In this document: positions 26,355 through 35,192 of the stretch, piece after piece
Layout: each line of letters starts with the position of its first letter
Numbering within the stretch: the first letter of the stretch is position 1
Origin: Paenibacillus sp. Marseille-Q4541
GTDB lineage: Bacteria > Bacillota > Bacilli > Paenibacillales > Paenibacillaceae
Assembly: GCF_018310695.1 (NCBI RefSeq)
Contig: NZ_JAGXCY010000001.1
Span: 248,001-312,000 of the forward strand
Direction of reading: 5' to 3'
DNA: 64,000 nucleotides
Notes under the pieces: model-generated
The model's input: only the letters and a program-made list of their open reading frames with translations
What the model was told of the DNA's origin: nothing
The model's database searches: none
Program-made: the position numbers and the translations under genes

Positions 26355-28607
26355 TTATTGTTCTTGCTCTTGTAACTCGGAAAAAGTCTCTTTCATGAGA
26401 TCATAGCTCTGTTTGAAACGCTCACTATAGGTGACTGTTTCCCACGGATCCCACGTATAAGGTTTAACCTCCCGTATATCGAGTGTCTTTGCATCGCCTC
26501 CTGGCCAGGATACAGTACCGCTGCCAAGATCCGTCAGCCATGGGATAAACCGAATCCCTTCGGTCGTTACCGTCTGGAATCCTCTATCTTCTGTAAGTGG
26601 GCTGTAGTCAATGACCTGCAGGGAACTAGGATCGCCAAAACCAAGCAACATCCAAGGAATACGTATTTCCACTTCTTTCCCTGCGTACTGCCAAAGCGTC
26701 AACGAGTCGTAGTCCTCCGAATCCGGATTCGATGTCCCCCGGTTCAATGTGCCCACTATTTCATCCATATAAGGATGTGAATACTTCGTATCGGGCGGAC
26801 TCATCTTCAAACTGATGGCCAGCTTCCAGGGAACAAACGACGGTGTATCCTGTGCTTGCTCCTCCAACATCCAGTACCCCTCCGGTCCGTATAGTCGCTG
26901 GTTAAAGTCGTAACTTTTAGCGATGGCAACTTCTGATTCTTGATCGTTGCCTACCGTAATAAGCGTCTCTAACTCCCCGCCTTCCAGTGTCTTACCGGGC
27001 AATGCCTCGAGCGGTTGATTCCCGCCGGGAAGAGTATCTGATCCAATATTCAGCTTCGTTGTGGCCGGATCAAATGGTTCATCCAGCGTAATTCCCATGT
27101 ATACGTAAGCCTCATCATGGGTCAATTGAATCCTTTCAATGCCTTCTGTCTTTCCTTGCCAGAGCTGAATCTGGTTATCCGGCAACGTAGACCAATCCTC
27201 AAGTTTCCCATCGATAATCAGCTTATTTTGTTTGCCTGCCTCCATGGCGAGAACTCCGAACATCTTTTCGTTCGTAAGCACGTTCAGCCAGTATGCTCTG
27301 CGATCTGCCGGAATTTCGAAAGGCATCGTATTCCACGTCTTCTTGAACCACTCATCCTGCCACATGAAGAGTACCGCCCCTGCGTAACCTTCGTCATAAA
27401 TATCCATTGTGAGCGACTTATTGATCTCGCCTTGTTCGAGCTCATTATGACCCCCTTGGTCTTTCCCTCCCGGTCCATAATGAGATACGCCGAGAGAAGC
27501 AGGGACACCATACTCTGTAATCATTACAGGCATATCGGGATACTCGGATTTAAGTTTTTGCAAGTACGCTTTATACGTGTTGTACTCCCCATCCTCATCC
27601 TTAATCGTCTGCAAAGACTTATCCGTACGGAAGAAATCTGGATAATAGGGATACACGTGATAGGCTGCAAAATAACCTCCTTGCCAATGGACCGGTTCAA
27701 TATGATTTGCATCTACACTTACTAGATCCTCTTCGAACAGCGGCTCACCTGGGTGCTCCAGCACATCTGTGGTTACCCAATTGGTAAAGGTTAAAGGATG
27801 TTCCCACCCGTACTTCTTCTCTTCCTTTGCTACTTGGTCAAGCAGCTCTGCAAGCCAATTTTCAAACGGACTCGCATTTTCAGTACCGGAAATATGGACC
27901 CCTTCGTAACGAGGATAATCTGGATGTGTCTGGTTCGTATTATCTACCATCTGTGGGTCCCACTCCGTACCCAAATGCCAAGCTAATAAATATTGACCCA
28001 CATCCGCTGTGTATTTACCGCTTGATTCTCCGTTCACATGGGGGATATTTGCATCCCCATACACCGCAGTTACCGCTTTTTTGATCTCCGCTTTAAATTT
28101 CTCATCAATGCCTTCTGCAAAAGCGTCTTTTTGCTCAATCAGCTGCTCTTCAGGTGACCAAATTCCCTGCATGAAGTACAGGGGATGTTCTTTACCTCTG
28201 TTGTACTCTGCCAGCGCAGAATAGAATACAGGTTGATGGACCGTATAGATACGGATTACATTTGCACCCATATCTTCAATTTGCTGAAACCACTTAAGGT
28301 AATCTTCCTTTTCAAGCGGAAACTCACCCGGGTAATGTCCTGGCTTCGTTGAACCTAGGTTCACACCTTTCACAAATAGCTCCTGCCACTTCCCGTCCTG
28401 GCTATACTGCAGGAACTTGTCGCCTTCAGTTCTGAATTTCATTTTTGTTCCGTCTTCTGCAGCAAAGGTGACTTGCGCAGGCTTCATGTACGAATACAAC
28501 GCCCAACCGCCGCCGCCGAAGATAAGAATGCCTGTTAAAACCCATATGGCAAATCGTTTTCTCTGTCGTCTGCTCATGGTTTCTTGGTTCGCTCCACTTC
28601 TGCTCAT
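26355..28607 (-). CDS. Membrane-anchored glycosidase-like protein with C-terminal CBM9-like region (750 aa)
   Basis: A short basic N-terminus and one membrane segment (about 19-42) lead to an extracellular TIM-barrel region. KGVNLGSTKPGHYPGEFP opens it as in GH5/GH2-like cellulase folds, WFQQIEDMGANVIRIYTVHQP follows, and PVMITEYGVPASLG offers a nucleophile-type Glu. From about residue 470 (KLIIDGKLEDW, EAYVYMGITLDEPFDP, and later repeats) the sequence resembles a CBM9-like sugar-binding domain. It is the first gene of the six-gene operon. It probably processes nascent polymer at the surface. There is no clear ribosome binding site; an ATG at 28577 is an alternative start. Confidence 0.7.
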   Translation of the reverse strand: MSRSGANQETMSRRQRKRFAIWVLTGILIFGGGGWALYSYMKPAQVTFAAEDGTKMKFRTEGDKFLQYSQDGKWQELFVKGVNLGSTKPGHYPGEFPLEKEDYLKWFQQIEDMGANVIRIYTVHQPVFYSALAEYNRGKEHPLYFMQGIWSPEEQLIEQKDAFAEGIDEKFKAEIKKAVTAVYGDANIPHVNGESSGKYTADVGQYLLAWHLGTEWDPQMVDNTNQTHPDYPRYEGVHISGTENASPFENWLAELLDQVAKEEKKYGWEHPLTFTNWVTTDVLEHPGEPLFEEDLVSVDANHIEPVHWQGGYFAAYHVYPYYPDFFRTDKSLQTIKDEDGEYNTYKAYLQKLKSEYPDMPVMITEYGVPASLGVSHYGPGGKDQGGHNELEQGEINKSLTMDIYDEGYAGAVLFMWQDEWFKKTWNTMPFEIPADRRAYWLNVLTNEKMFGVLAMEAGKQNKLIIDGKLEDWSTLPDNQIQLWQGKTEGIERIQLTHDEAYVYMGITLDEPFDPATTKLNIGSDTLPGGNQPLEALPGKTLEGGELETLITVGNDQESEVAIAKSYDFNQRLYGPEGYWMLEEQAQDTPSFVPWKLAISLKMSPPDTKYSHPYMDEIVGTLNRGTSNPDSEDYDSLTLWQYAGKEVEIRIPWMLLGFGDPSSLQVIDYSPLTEDRGFQTVTTEGIRFIPWLTDLGSGTVSWPGGDAKTLDIREVKPYTWDPWETVTYSERFKQSYDLMKETFSELQEQEQ

Positions 28608-28639
28608 TCGTTATTAAACTTTGTCATCGTAAGGCAAAA

Positions 28640-28745
28640 ACGATAAATGCAATGCCTCCCTTGATTGCAGGGTCGCCTGCAATGCAGAATCGGATTCTGT
28701 CGTTTGGCGAACGTCTGCACCCTTCTCATTAACTATATCGCCAAG
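28640..28745 (-). promoter_or_regulatory. Structured leader of the exopolysaccharide-like operon
   Basis: On the minus strand three hairpins occur in series: TTGGCGA (28738-28744 strand arm) with 28704-28710 (7 bp), CAGAATC/GATTCTG around 28685-28699, and 28676-28683 with 28664-28671 (8 bp, CGAC loop). The arm 28664-28669 can instead pair with 28648-28653, placing GGGAGG (28655-28660) in a loop. The two pairings exclude each other, which suggests regulation. I could not match the set to a known riboswitch. Confidence 0.45.
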
Positions 28746-29317
28746 CTTTCCCTTTTGTAACTAGGCTATTGGAAGGAAAGATGTGATGGATATTATTGCC
28801 CAGTTTCAAAATCATTTTCCTGCTTTTCAAGTCCGGTGATCCCAAAACGCTGTTTTCTTTTTTGATCCTTATATTCTATAAAAGTGACACAAAAAAATAG
28901 AGATCCTCCTTCCTACTCAGAAAGGAAAAGCCTTACTGCCCAACAGAAAGTAGCCACTTTCATCTTGCATCCCGCCTATATAGTGTAACGCATTTCATCA
29001 CCCAAAGTTCCTCTTGATTTACAATTTTAACCATAGTTATTACAAAATTGATACTATAGTCTGATACTAAAACCGTGAAAAAGCCTGATGTAGCAGCATT
29101 CTTAAAAAAACTCTTTTTTTCAAAAAAGGTCAACAGTCCTGCATCTAGGACAATATTATTTATAAATCATTTACATTCCGATCACGGTTCCCTTTTTCCT
29201 GACCCTCAGGTCTCAAATAACTTACATCTTATGTAAAAAAACAAGTCCTTTTTCCTAATTTTTAATACTTTCTGAGTGTTTTTAGAAAGTTCCAACCATT
29301 TTCAAAAAAATTCCGGT
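28746..29317. other. Intergenic region between the polysaccharide operon and the SOS cassette
   Basis: About 570 bases of AT-rich sequence without a supported gene. A few A/T-rich direct runs are present, but I see no clear repeat, terminator or RNA gene. The promoter of the minus-strand operon should lie here; no hexamer pair stands out. Confidence 0.4.
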
Positions 29318-29367
29318 TGCTGTATGTATATTTCTCCGTTATTCTAATAAAATAAGAACATGTGTTC
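29318..29367 (+). promoter_or_regulatory. LexA-box promoter of the SOS cassette
   Basis: TTGCTG (about 29318-29323) and TATTCT are 17 bases apart, and GAACATGTGTTC (29356-29367), an exact GAAC-N4-GTTC LexA/DinR box, lies at the predicted transcription start. Confidence 0.8.
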
Positions 29368-29401
29368 CGTATATGAAAGAATGGAGAGGAGTTTGGGTGA
29401 T

Positions 29402-30643
29402 ATGGAGCGAAAAAAACGCGTGATTATGCTGGCAGACTGCCAATCCTTTTATGCTAGTGTGGAGAAATCGGCCCATCCCGAGTATGTAGATAGACCCCTT
29501 GTCGTTGCCGGTGATCCGGCCCGCAGGTCCGGAATTATTCTTGCAGCCTGTCCGCTAGCCAAGGCCTACGGAATTACGACAGCAGAGCGTCTATCAGATG
29601 CACTTGCTAAATGCCCAGACGTGGTCGTTGTCAGACCAAGAATGGCAGAATATATCCGGGTTTCTCTCCATATCACGAGTATTCTGCAGTCCTATACCGA
29701 TCTTGTGGAGCCTTACAGCATTGATGAACAGTTCCTCGATGTAACTGGCAGTTTGGGACTTTTCGGCACAGCCGAAGAGATTGCCTATCAGATCCAGCAG
29801 CAAGTTAAACAAGAGACGGGTGTATATGTGCGAATTGGTATTAGCGATACCAAAGTCGTGAGCAAAATGGCTTGTGATTTGTTTGCCAAGAAAAATGAGA
29901 CCGGTATATGTACCTTACCGAAAGAAGAGATAGCGAGTACACTGTGGCCCATTCCGATTCGGGAAATGTTTATGGTCGGTTCTAGAATGGCGCATCATTT
30001 CTATAAGATGGGGATTCATACGATCGGAGATTTGGCACATACGCCACTCCCTCGTCTACGAGATCGCTGGGGTGTCAACGGCGAAGTTTTGTGGCGCATC
30101 GCGAACGGTATAGATGACTCACCTGTAAGACCAAGTACTTTTTCGCAGCAGCAAAAAGGGATCGGCCATCAAATGACCCTTCCGCGAGACTACACTACGT
30201 GGTCTGAGATTCGTATTGTCCTTTTGGAACTAGCCGAGCTTGTCACAAGACGGGCCCGGGAAAAAGGCCTTATGGGGAGCGTCGTATCTGTGGGCTGCAG
30301 GGGAATTGATTTTGACAAACCCACTGGTTTTTCTAGACAGATGAAAATAGATGAACCTACGCAAATTACCGCAGAAGTCTATAAAGCAGCAAGTGAGTTG
30401 TTCCAGCGTCATTGGGACGGCCAGCCGGTAAGGAGAGTAGGTGTCTCACTTACGGATCTTGTACCGGATACTGAATATCAATTGACCTGGTTTGATGATC
30501 GTGAGCAGCAACGGGAACTGGAAAAAGCAACAGATGCGATCAAACGGAGGTTTGGAGACACGGCAATCATTCGTGCTTCCTCTCTTCAAAACGCAGGTCA
30601 AGCACATGATCGTTCCCGTAAAATTGGAGGTCACTATCGATGA
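29402..30643 (+). CDS. Y-family DNA polymerase (UvrX/YqjW-like)
   Basis: The ATG at 29402 lies 10 bases after GGAGAGGAG; upstream in-frame ATGs overlap the operator or lack a site. The 413-residue protein has the Y-family palm: MLADCQSFYASVEK, then YSIDEQFLDVTGSLGLFG with the catalytic Asp-Glu pair, GISDTKVVSKMACDLFAKK, and a little-finger region from about residue 245. It resembles UvrX of B. subtilis rather than housekeeping DinB. With the LexA box it should be an SOS-induced lesion-bypass polymerase. It overlaps the YolD-like gene by 4 bases. Confidence 0.88.
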   Translation: MERKKRVIMLADCQSFYASVEKSAHPEYVDRPLVVAGDPARRSGIILAACPLAKAYGITTAERLSDALAKCPDVVVVRPRMAEYIRVSLHITSILQSYTDLVEPYSIDEQFLDVTGSLGLFGTAEEIAYQIQQQVKQETGVYVRIGISDTKVVSKMACDLFAKKNETGICTLPKEEIASTLWPIPIREMFMVGSRMAHHFYKMGIHTIGDLAHTPLPRLRDRWGVNGEVLWRIANGIDDSPVRPSTFSQQQKGIGHQMTLPRDYTTWSEIRIVLLELAELVTRRAREKGLMGSVVSVGCRGIDFDKPTGFSRQMKIDEPTQITAEVYKAASELFQRHWDGQPVRRVGVSLTDLVPDTEYQLTWFDDREQQRELEKATDAIKRRFGDTAIIRASSLQNAGQAHDRSRKIGGHYR

Positions 30644-30975
30644 GTAAAAAATTACAGCAAAACGGATTATTCGAATCATCCCGAATGATGCTTCCCGAAC
30701 ATCGCGAAGCATATGTACAACATCAGCAAAAATTAGCCCCAAGAACTCGTCCGGTCCTTGATCCGCAGGCGATTGAAGAAATGTCGCGCTTGCTTGCAGA
30801 ATCGCTTATGCTAAGCGAACCTGTAACTATTGTCCTGTTTGACGAGTGGGAAAATGTCCACCTTACCGGAACGGTTATCAAATTTGATCAGGCAGGAAGA
30901 TCAATTCGCATTCAGGACGCAAGCGGGCTTCATGATGTGCGTATGAGACATATTATTGAGGTTCATGCTAACTAA
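30640..30975 (+). CDS. YolD-like family protein (111 aa)
   Basis: Starts on the ATGA overlap with the polymerase gene. SRMMLPEHREAYVQHQQKL and VTIVLFDEWENVHLTGTVIKFDQ, followed by RSIRIQDASGLHDVRMRHII, match the YolD-like family, small proteins that commonly accompany UvrX-type polymerases. It is suggested to play a UmuD-like accessory part in lesion bypass, which is not established. Its position and coupling imply co-expression under the same LexA box. Confidence 0.85.
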   Translation: MSKKLQQNGLFESSRMMLPEHREAYVQHQQKLAPRTRPVLDPQAIEEMSRLLAESLMLSEPVTIVLFDEWENVHLTGTVIKFDQAGRSIRIQDASGLHDVRMRHIIEVHAN

Positions 30976-31053
30976 CCTGCTTATTTTATTGACATAGAAT
31001 ACTTAGGAGGCAATGCGTTATACTGGATACAAAAAGGAAGGAATGTGCAGACT

Positions 31054-31734
31054 TTGTGCGGAAGATTTACGCTTGGTGTCACGATGGAAGAGCTTATGCT
31101 TCATTATATGCTTGATGATATCCCTGATTATATTGATTATAATCCCCGTTACAATATTGCCCCCACCCAGCAAGTCGTGGCCATTATTCATGATGGTACA
31201 AAACGAAGAGCAGGTACGCTGCGCTGGGGACTCATCCCTCACTGGGCGAAAGATAAGAGCATTGGTAGTAAAATGATTAATGCACGCAGTGAGACCCTTC
31301 TTGACAAACCTGCGTTTCGCGAGCCCTTTCTTCGTAAACGTTGCCTCATTCCAGCTGACGGTTTCTATGAATGGCAGAAACAAGAAAACGGTACGAAAAC
31401 ACCTTACCGAATCACAATGCAAGACAAAGGTATTTTCAGTTTTGCCGGGTTATACGACATTTGGATGAGTCCAGAGGGACAGAGAATAAGTACCTGTACC
31501 ATCCTCACCACTCGTCCAAATTCGCTAATGTCCCAGGTCCATGACCGAATGCCCGTGATGATCCATCCAGAGCAAGAAGAGCTGTGGCTTGATCGGACGG
31601 TTCAGCGTCCGGAAGCAATCACGCCCCTGCTAGTCCCCTATCCCGCAGAACAGATGCAAGCCTATCCGGTGTCCACTGCGGTAGGCAAAGTAACCAATGA
31701 CAGTATCGATTTGATCGCACCAGTAAAGTTGTAA
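31054..31734 (+). CDS. SRAP-domain protein (HMCES/YedK family)
   Basis: SRAP proteins bind abasic sites in single-stranded DNA with a thiazolidine crosslink through Cys2, exposed after Met removal. A TTG at 31054 gives M-C-G-R-F-T, so I chose it over the GTG at 31045 (M-Q-T-L-C). The family residues are visible: the Asn/Arg of PRYNIAPTQ, the Glu of ADGFYEWQK and the His of QVHDRMPVMI. The spacing from AGGAAGG to the TTG (12 bases) is long, and a better site (AGGAGG, 31005-31010) leads into another reading frame. It probably belongs to the SOS cassette 70 bases upstream. Confidence 0.85.
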   Translation: MCGRFTLGVTMEELMLHYMLDDIPDYIDYNPRYNIAPTQQVVAIIHDGTKRRAGTLRWGLIPHWAKDKSIGSKMINARSETLLDKPAFREPFLRKRCLIPADGFYEWQKQENGTKTPYRITMQDKGIFSFAGLYDIWMSPEGQRISTCTILTTRPNSLMSQVHDRMPVMIHPEQEELWLDRTVQRPEAITPLLVPYPAEQMQAYPVSTAVGKVTNDSIDLIAPVKL

Positions 31735-31756
31735 AGTAACAACTCCAGCTTCATAT

Positions 31757-31793
31757 AAAAAAGGGGGCTGAATTAAATTCAGCCCCTTTTTTA
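31757..31793 (+). terminator. Terminator of the SOS cassette
   Basis: AAAAAGGGGCTGAATTnAATTCAGCCCCTTTTTT-type perfect inverted repeat, with U tracts on both strands. Confidence 0.92.
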
Positions 31794-31871
31794 GTATGAT
31801 TCTTTTTTACCAAGCATCAAAAATCACGTTAGATTCAATGTGCCCTGAACTTGAGCCATTCTGCTCTACAT

Positions 31872-32159
31872 TCAGCGAAACATTCCCCATAGTTTAATAA
31901 GATGCAAGGTGTTGTTCGGATCAATCTTTTGATCAACGACAAACTTGACGAACTTATCCTCCTCCGCAGCCGAAAATTTCTCATTCAATATAGCGGCAGA
32001 CGATTTGACAAGTCGTCTTACTTTTGCACTACTCTGAAGATCCGATTTCGTAACTCCGTCAAGCAGCACTTTGATCCGTTCCTTCGCTGCCGGATTTTTC
32101 ATTTTCGTCTTAATACGTTCCACCAGCTGCGGACTAATGCCATATTTTTGATAGCTCAA
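31872..32159 (-). CDS. spoVIF: Stage VI sporulation protein F
   Basis: The 95-residue protein (KYGISPQLVERIKTKMKNP, ...VRRLVKSSAAILNEKFSAAE, ...FVKFVVDQKIDPNNTLHLIK) fits SpoVIF/YjcC-like sporulation proteins. These act in the mother cell late in sporulation and help control GerE-dependent coat genes in B. subtilis. A TTG start lies 9 bases after GGGAGGTG. It is monocistronic between convergent and unrelated genes. Assignment is by overall resemblance and length. Confidence 0.7.
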   Translation of the reverse strand: MSYQKYGISPQLVERIKTKMKNPAAKERIKVLLDGVTKSDLQSSAKVRRLVKSSAAILNEKFSAAEEDKFVKFVVDQKIDPNNTLHLIKLWGMFR

Positions 32160-32248
32160 AGAACGTTACACCTCCCGCATATTGTAGTCCCTCACTACTA
32201 TATGCGGAGTGTGCTCGTCCACTTGACCCTTAATTTATAGCTCGCTCC

Positions 32249-34294
32249 TTAATCCATGACATCCGCTTGGAAAATCTGTTCCTGCCGCAAGAAGCCTCGC
32301 AGGGCTTCGTACCCAGGAGAAGTCCAGAACGATTCACTAGACACGAGCGACGCTGCATCATCACGGGCCACTTCCAGTACCTCAAAATCACTCACCATAT
32401 CAGCAATTTTAAAGTCTGGCAGACCACTTTGCTTCGTACCGAAGAAATCACCCGGTCCCCGCAAATCCAAATCACGCCGTGACACTTCGAAACCATCCTC
32501 GGTTTCTGTCATGACCTTCATTCGTTCTTGTCCTATTTCTGACTTTGGATCTGCAATGAGTACACAGTAAGAAGCATAGGAACCCCTTCCCACACGACCA
32601 CGCAGCTGATGAAGTTGAGATAGCCCAAATCGCTCCGCATCCATAATAATCATTAGCGTAGCATTAGGTACGTCCACTCCAACCTCAACTACAGTAGTAG
32701 ATACAAGCATCTGAGTCTCATTTTCGTAGAAAAGCCGCATTGACTCTTCTTTTTCCGACGGCGTCATCCGCCCATGCAAAAGACCTACTTGATACTGAGG
32801 CAGAGCTTGTTGCATCGCCACATGCAGATCAATCGCATTTTGAACGTCCAGCTTCTCTGATTCCTCAATAAGTGGACAGATCAGATAGGCTTGACGACCT
32901 TGGCCCAGTTCCCGAGTAATAAACCCAATCACCCGATCCATCATGTCATGCTTCACCCAATAGGTTGAGATGGGAATCCGTCCTTTAGGACGTTCAGAGA
33001 TCGTAGATACGTCAATATCACCAAAAGCGGTGATCGCAAGTGTCCTTGGTATCGGTGTAGCTGTCATCGTAAGTACATCCGGATTATAACCTTTACGGCG
33101 TAGCACACTGCGCTGGTTTACTCCAAACCGATGCTGCTCATCCGTAACAACAAGACCAATATTACGGAAAAATACGTCGTCCTGAATGAGCGCATGAGTA
33201 CCCACCACTACGTCAATAAGTCCCATTTGTAGTCCTGCCAAAATTTCTTTGCGCTTGCGTCCCGGAGTGCTTCCTGTCAGCAGTGCAACCTGGATATCAA
33301 AAGGGCCAAATAGCTTCTCCAGAGAACGCATATGCTGCTCTGCGAGTATTTCTGTCGGCACCATAAGTGCACCCTGAAATCCAGAACGAACAGCAGCAAA
33401 CAGAGCGATCGCCGCAATTACCGTTTTTCCTGAACCAACGTCGCCTTGAAGTAACCTGTTCATGCAGTAAGGAGAGCGCATATCATGCAAAATCTCCAGC
33501 TCTACCCGTTTCTGAGCATCCGTAAGCTCAAACGGCAAGCTGTGAACAAACTCGCGGATGATGCTGTTCGGCGCGGTATGTACAACCCCATCGTTTCTTC
33601 CGCGATTGATCGCACGAAAAGCCTGCATTTTCAGTTGGAACAAAAAAAGTTCCTCGTAAACCATTCTCCTACGCGCTTCCTGACCTAACTGCGGATCTCC
33701 AGGCTGATGAATTAAGGCGATTGCCCGTTTACGAGGCATGAGTTTGTATTTGCTAAGCAGTTCAGCAGGGAGTAGTTCGGGTACAAGGTCCCCATATTGC
33801 TGAAGTGCCTGGTTAATCGTCTTACGTAACCAGTTCTGAGTCATTTTCCCACCAATCGAATAGACGGGCTGAACAGAACCTGTTCGTCCTGCCCCTTTGT
33901 CTGGAAATTCTGACTCAGAGACGGTAAGCTGCATTCGTTTCTGATCCCATTTTCCAGTCAGCGTAATTTCCCGATTGGGCGTTAACTGATCCTTCAAAAA
34001 ATGGCGATTGAACCATGTCGCTGAAAACATAAAATCCTCTGCCATCATTCGGCAAGTAAGTCTGGACTTACGTCCATATCGTTGCAGCACAGGTACACCC
34101 ATTATTTTAGCTTGAACCGTAACCCGATCCCCGTCCTTCACCTCTGTTAGGGAACGAAGACGGTAATCTTCATAACGAAAAGGATAGTATTCAAGCAAAT
34201 CTTTAACTGTATAAATGCCAAAGGCGTGAAGCTCTTCTTCTTTAAGAGCACTCACGCCGCTGACTTGCTTCACCGATGTTTCTTCTAACAACAT
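32249..34294 (-). CDS. recG: ATP-dependent DNA helicase RecG
   Basis: The 681-residue protein has the N-terminal wedge/OB domain (FRYEDYRLRSLTEVKDGDRVTVQAKIMGV) and SF2 motifs GDVGSGKT, LMVPTEILAEQH, DEQHRFG, TMTATPIPRTLA, and the C-terminal TRG signature QLHQLRGRVGRG. It reverses stalled replication forks and drives Holliday-junction migration. Tail of a run fakA-degV-recG on the minus strand, the same order as in Bacillus. GAGGGA precedes the ATG. Confidence 0.97.
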   Translation of the reverse strand: MLLEETSVKQVSGVSALKEEELHAFGIYTVKDLLEYYPFRYEDYRLRSLTEVKDGDRVTVQAKIMGVPVLQRYGRKSRLTCRMMAEDFMFSATWFNRHFLKDQLTPNREITLTGKWDQKRMQLTVSESEFPDKGAGRTGSVQPVYSIGGKMTQNWLRKTINQALQQYGDLVPELLPAELLSKYKLMPRKRAIALIHQPGDPQLGQEARRRMVYEELFLFQLKMQAFRAINRGRNDGVVHTAPNSIIREFVHSLPFELTDAQKRVELEILHDMRSPYCMNRLLQGDVGSGKTVIAAIALFAAVRSGFQGALMVPTEILAEQHMRSLEKLFGPFDIQVALLTGSTPGRKRKEILAGLQMGLIDVVVGTHALIQDDVFFRNIGLVVTDEQHRFGVNQRSVLRRKGYNPDVLTMTATPIPRTLAITAFGDIDVSTISERPKGRIPISTYWVKHDMMDRVIGFITRELGQGRQAYLICPLIEESEKLDVQNAIDLHVAMQQALPQYQVGLLHGRMTPSEKEESMRLFYENETQMLVSTTVVEVGVDVPNATLMIIMDAERFGLSQLHQLRGRVGRGSYASYCVLIADPKSEIGQERMKVMTETEDGFEVSRRDLDLRGPGDFFGTKQSGLPDFKIADMVSDFEVLEVARDDAASLVSSESFWTSPGYEALRGFLRQEQIFQADVMD

Positions 34295-34309
34295 AAAGCA
34301 TCCCTCATT

Positions 34310-35170
34310 TTATGCAGGCCATACAAAAACAGCTATGGTTCCAAACCCGACGTGGCTGCCAATTACAGCACCAATGTTAGGATAAACCACTTCCCCCAGT
34401 TCAAACCGGGTTTTCATCAGCGCGATAAAAGCTTCTGCCGTTTCAGGATTGGCTGTATGGCCAACTGCAATATTAATCCGTTTACCCGCAAAATCTTGTT
34501 CAAACATTTGGACAATACGTTCCATCGCTTTCTTCTGGCCTCTGATTTTCTCAACAGCGTAAATGACTCCCTCTTCGTCGATCGAGAGAATAGGCTTGAT
34601 GTTAAGCAAGGTTCCCAGAATAGCGGAGGCTTTACCGATCCGTCCACCTTTTTGCAAATACTCTAACGTATCCACTAAAAAATATAGCTTGCGATCCTGA
34701 TGTAGCTTGTGCACCTCAGCCTCAATCTCAGCTGCACTCTTTCCGGCTTGTGCCAGCTGAGCAGCATGTATGACCAAAAGTCCATATCCGTAACTTGCCG
34801 ATTTGGAGTCAATAACGGTAATATCTGCTCCATACTCTTCCTCAAGCATCGATTTCCCAAGCAATGCAGATTGATATGTCCCGCTCATCCCGGAAGACAA
34901 ATGGATAGACACAATTTGACTCCCTGGATGCTCGTTCAAAAGTTCGGAATAGACATTCATAAACTCCGCTGGAGAAGGCTGAGAAGTAGTAGGCAACACT
35001 TTTGCATCTCCAAGCTTCTCATAAAACTTAGCCGGGCTCAGCTCTATCCCATCAAGATAGGTTTCCTGACCAAATACCACTCGAAGAGGGACCACATGTA
35101 TCTGGTATTTTTCAACCAGTGCATCTGGAATATCTGCAGTACTATCCGTAACAATGAAAACTTGGCTCAT
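34310..35170 (-). CDS. DegV family protein, fatty-acid-binding (FakB-like)
   Basis: VTDSTADIPDALVEKY at the start, TSQPSPAEFMNVY and SIHLSSGMSGTYQSALLGK match the DegV/FakB family, in which a bound fatty acid is presented to the kinase FakA. The 286-residue length is normal. The adjoining gene is fakA, which supports a FakB role. AAGGAGG precedes the ATG. Confidence 0.92.
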   Translation of the reverse strand: MSQVFIVTDSTADIPDALVEKYQIHVVPLRVVFGQETYLDGIELSPAKFYEKLGDAKVLPTTSQPSPAEFMNVYSELLNEHPGSQIVSIHLSSGMSGTYQSALLGKSMLEEEYGADITVIDSKSASYGYGLLVIHAAQLAQAGKSAAEIEAEVHKLHQDRKLYFLVDTLEYLQKGGRIGKASAILGTLLNIKPILSIDEEGVIYAVEKIRGQKKAMERIVQMFEQDFAGKRINIAVGHTANPETAEAFIALMKTRFELGEVVYPNIGAVIGSHVGFGTIAVFVWPA

Positions 35171-35192
35171 GAAAGGACCTCCTTATCTATGA

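Noticed and set aside
28604..28627. Seven-codon frame overlapping the start of the glycosidase-like gene
   Set aside because: No ribosome binding site; too short to support.
28700..28745. c-di-GMP riboswitch in the polysaccharide operon leader
   Set aside because: The conserved core motifs of both c-di-GMP classes are absent; the element is listed only as an unclassified structured leader.
31013..31276. 87-codon frame starting at the AGGAGG-preceded ATG before the SRAP gene
   Set aside because: It runs across the SRAP coding region in another frame and shows no domain; at most a leader peptide.
31800..31885. Short frame (about 27 codons) overlapping the 3' end of spoVIF on the minus strand
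   Set aside because: It has no ribosome binding site and no likeness to any protein; best regarded as chance.
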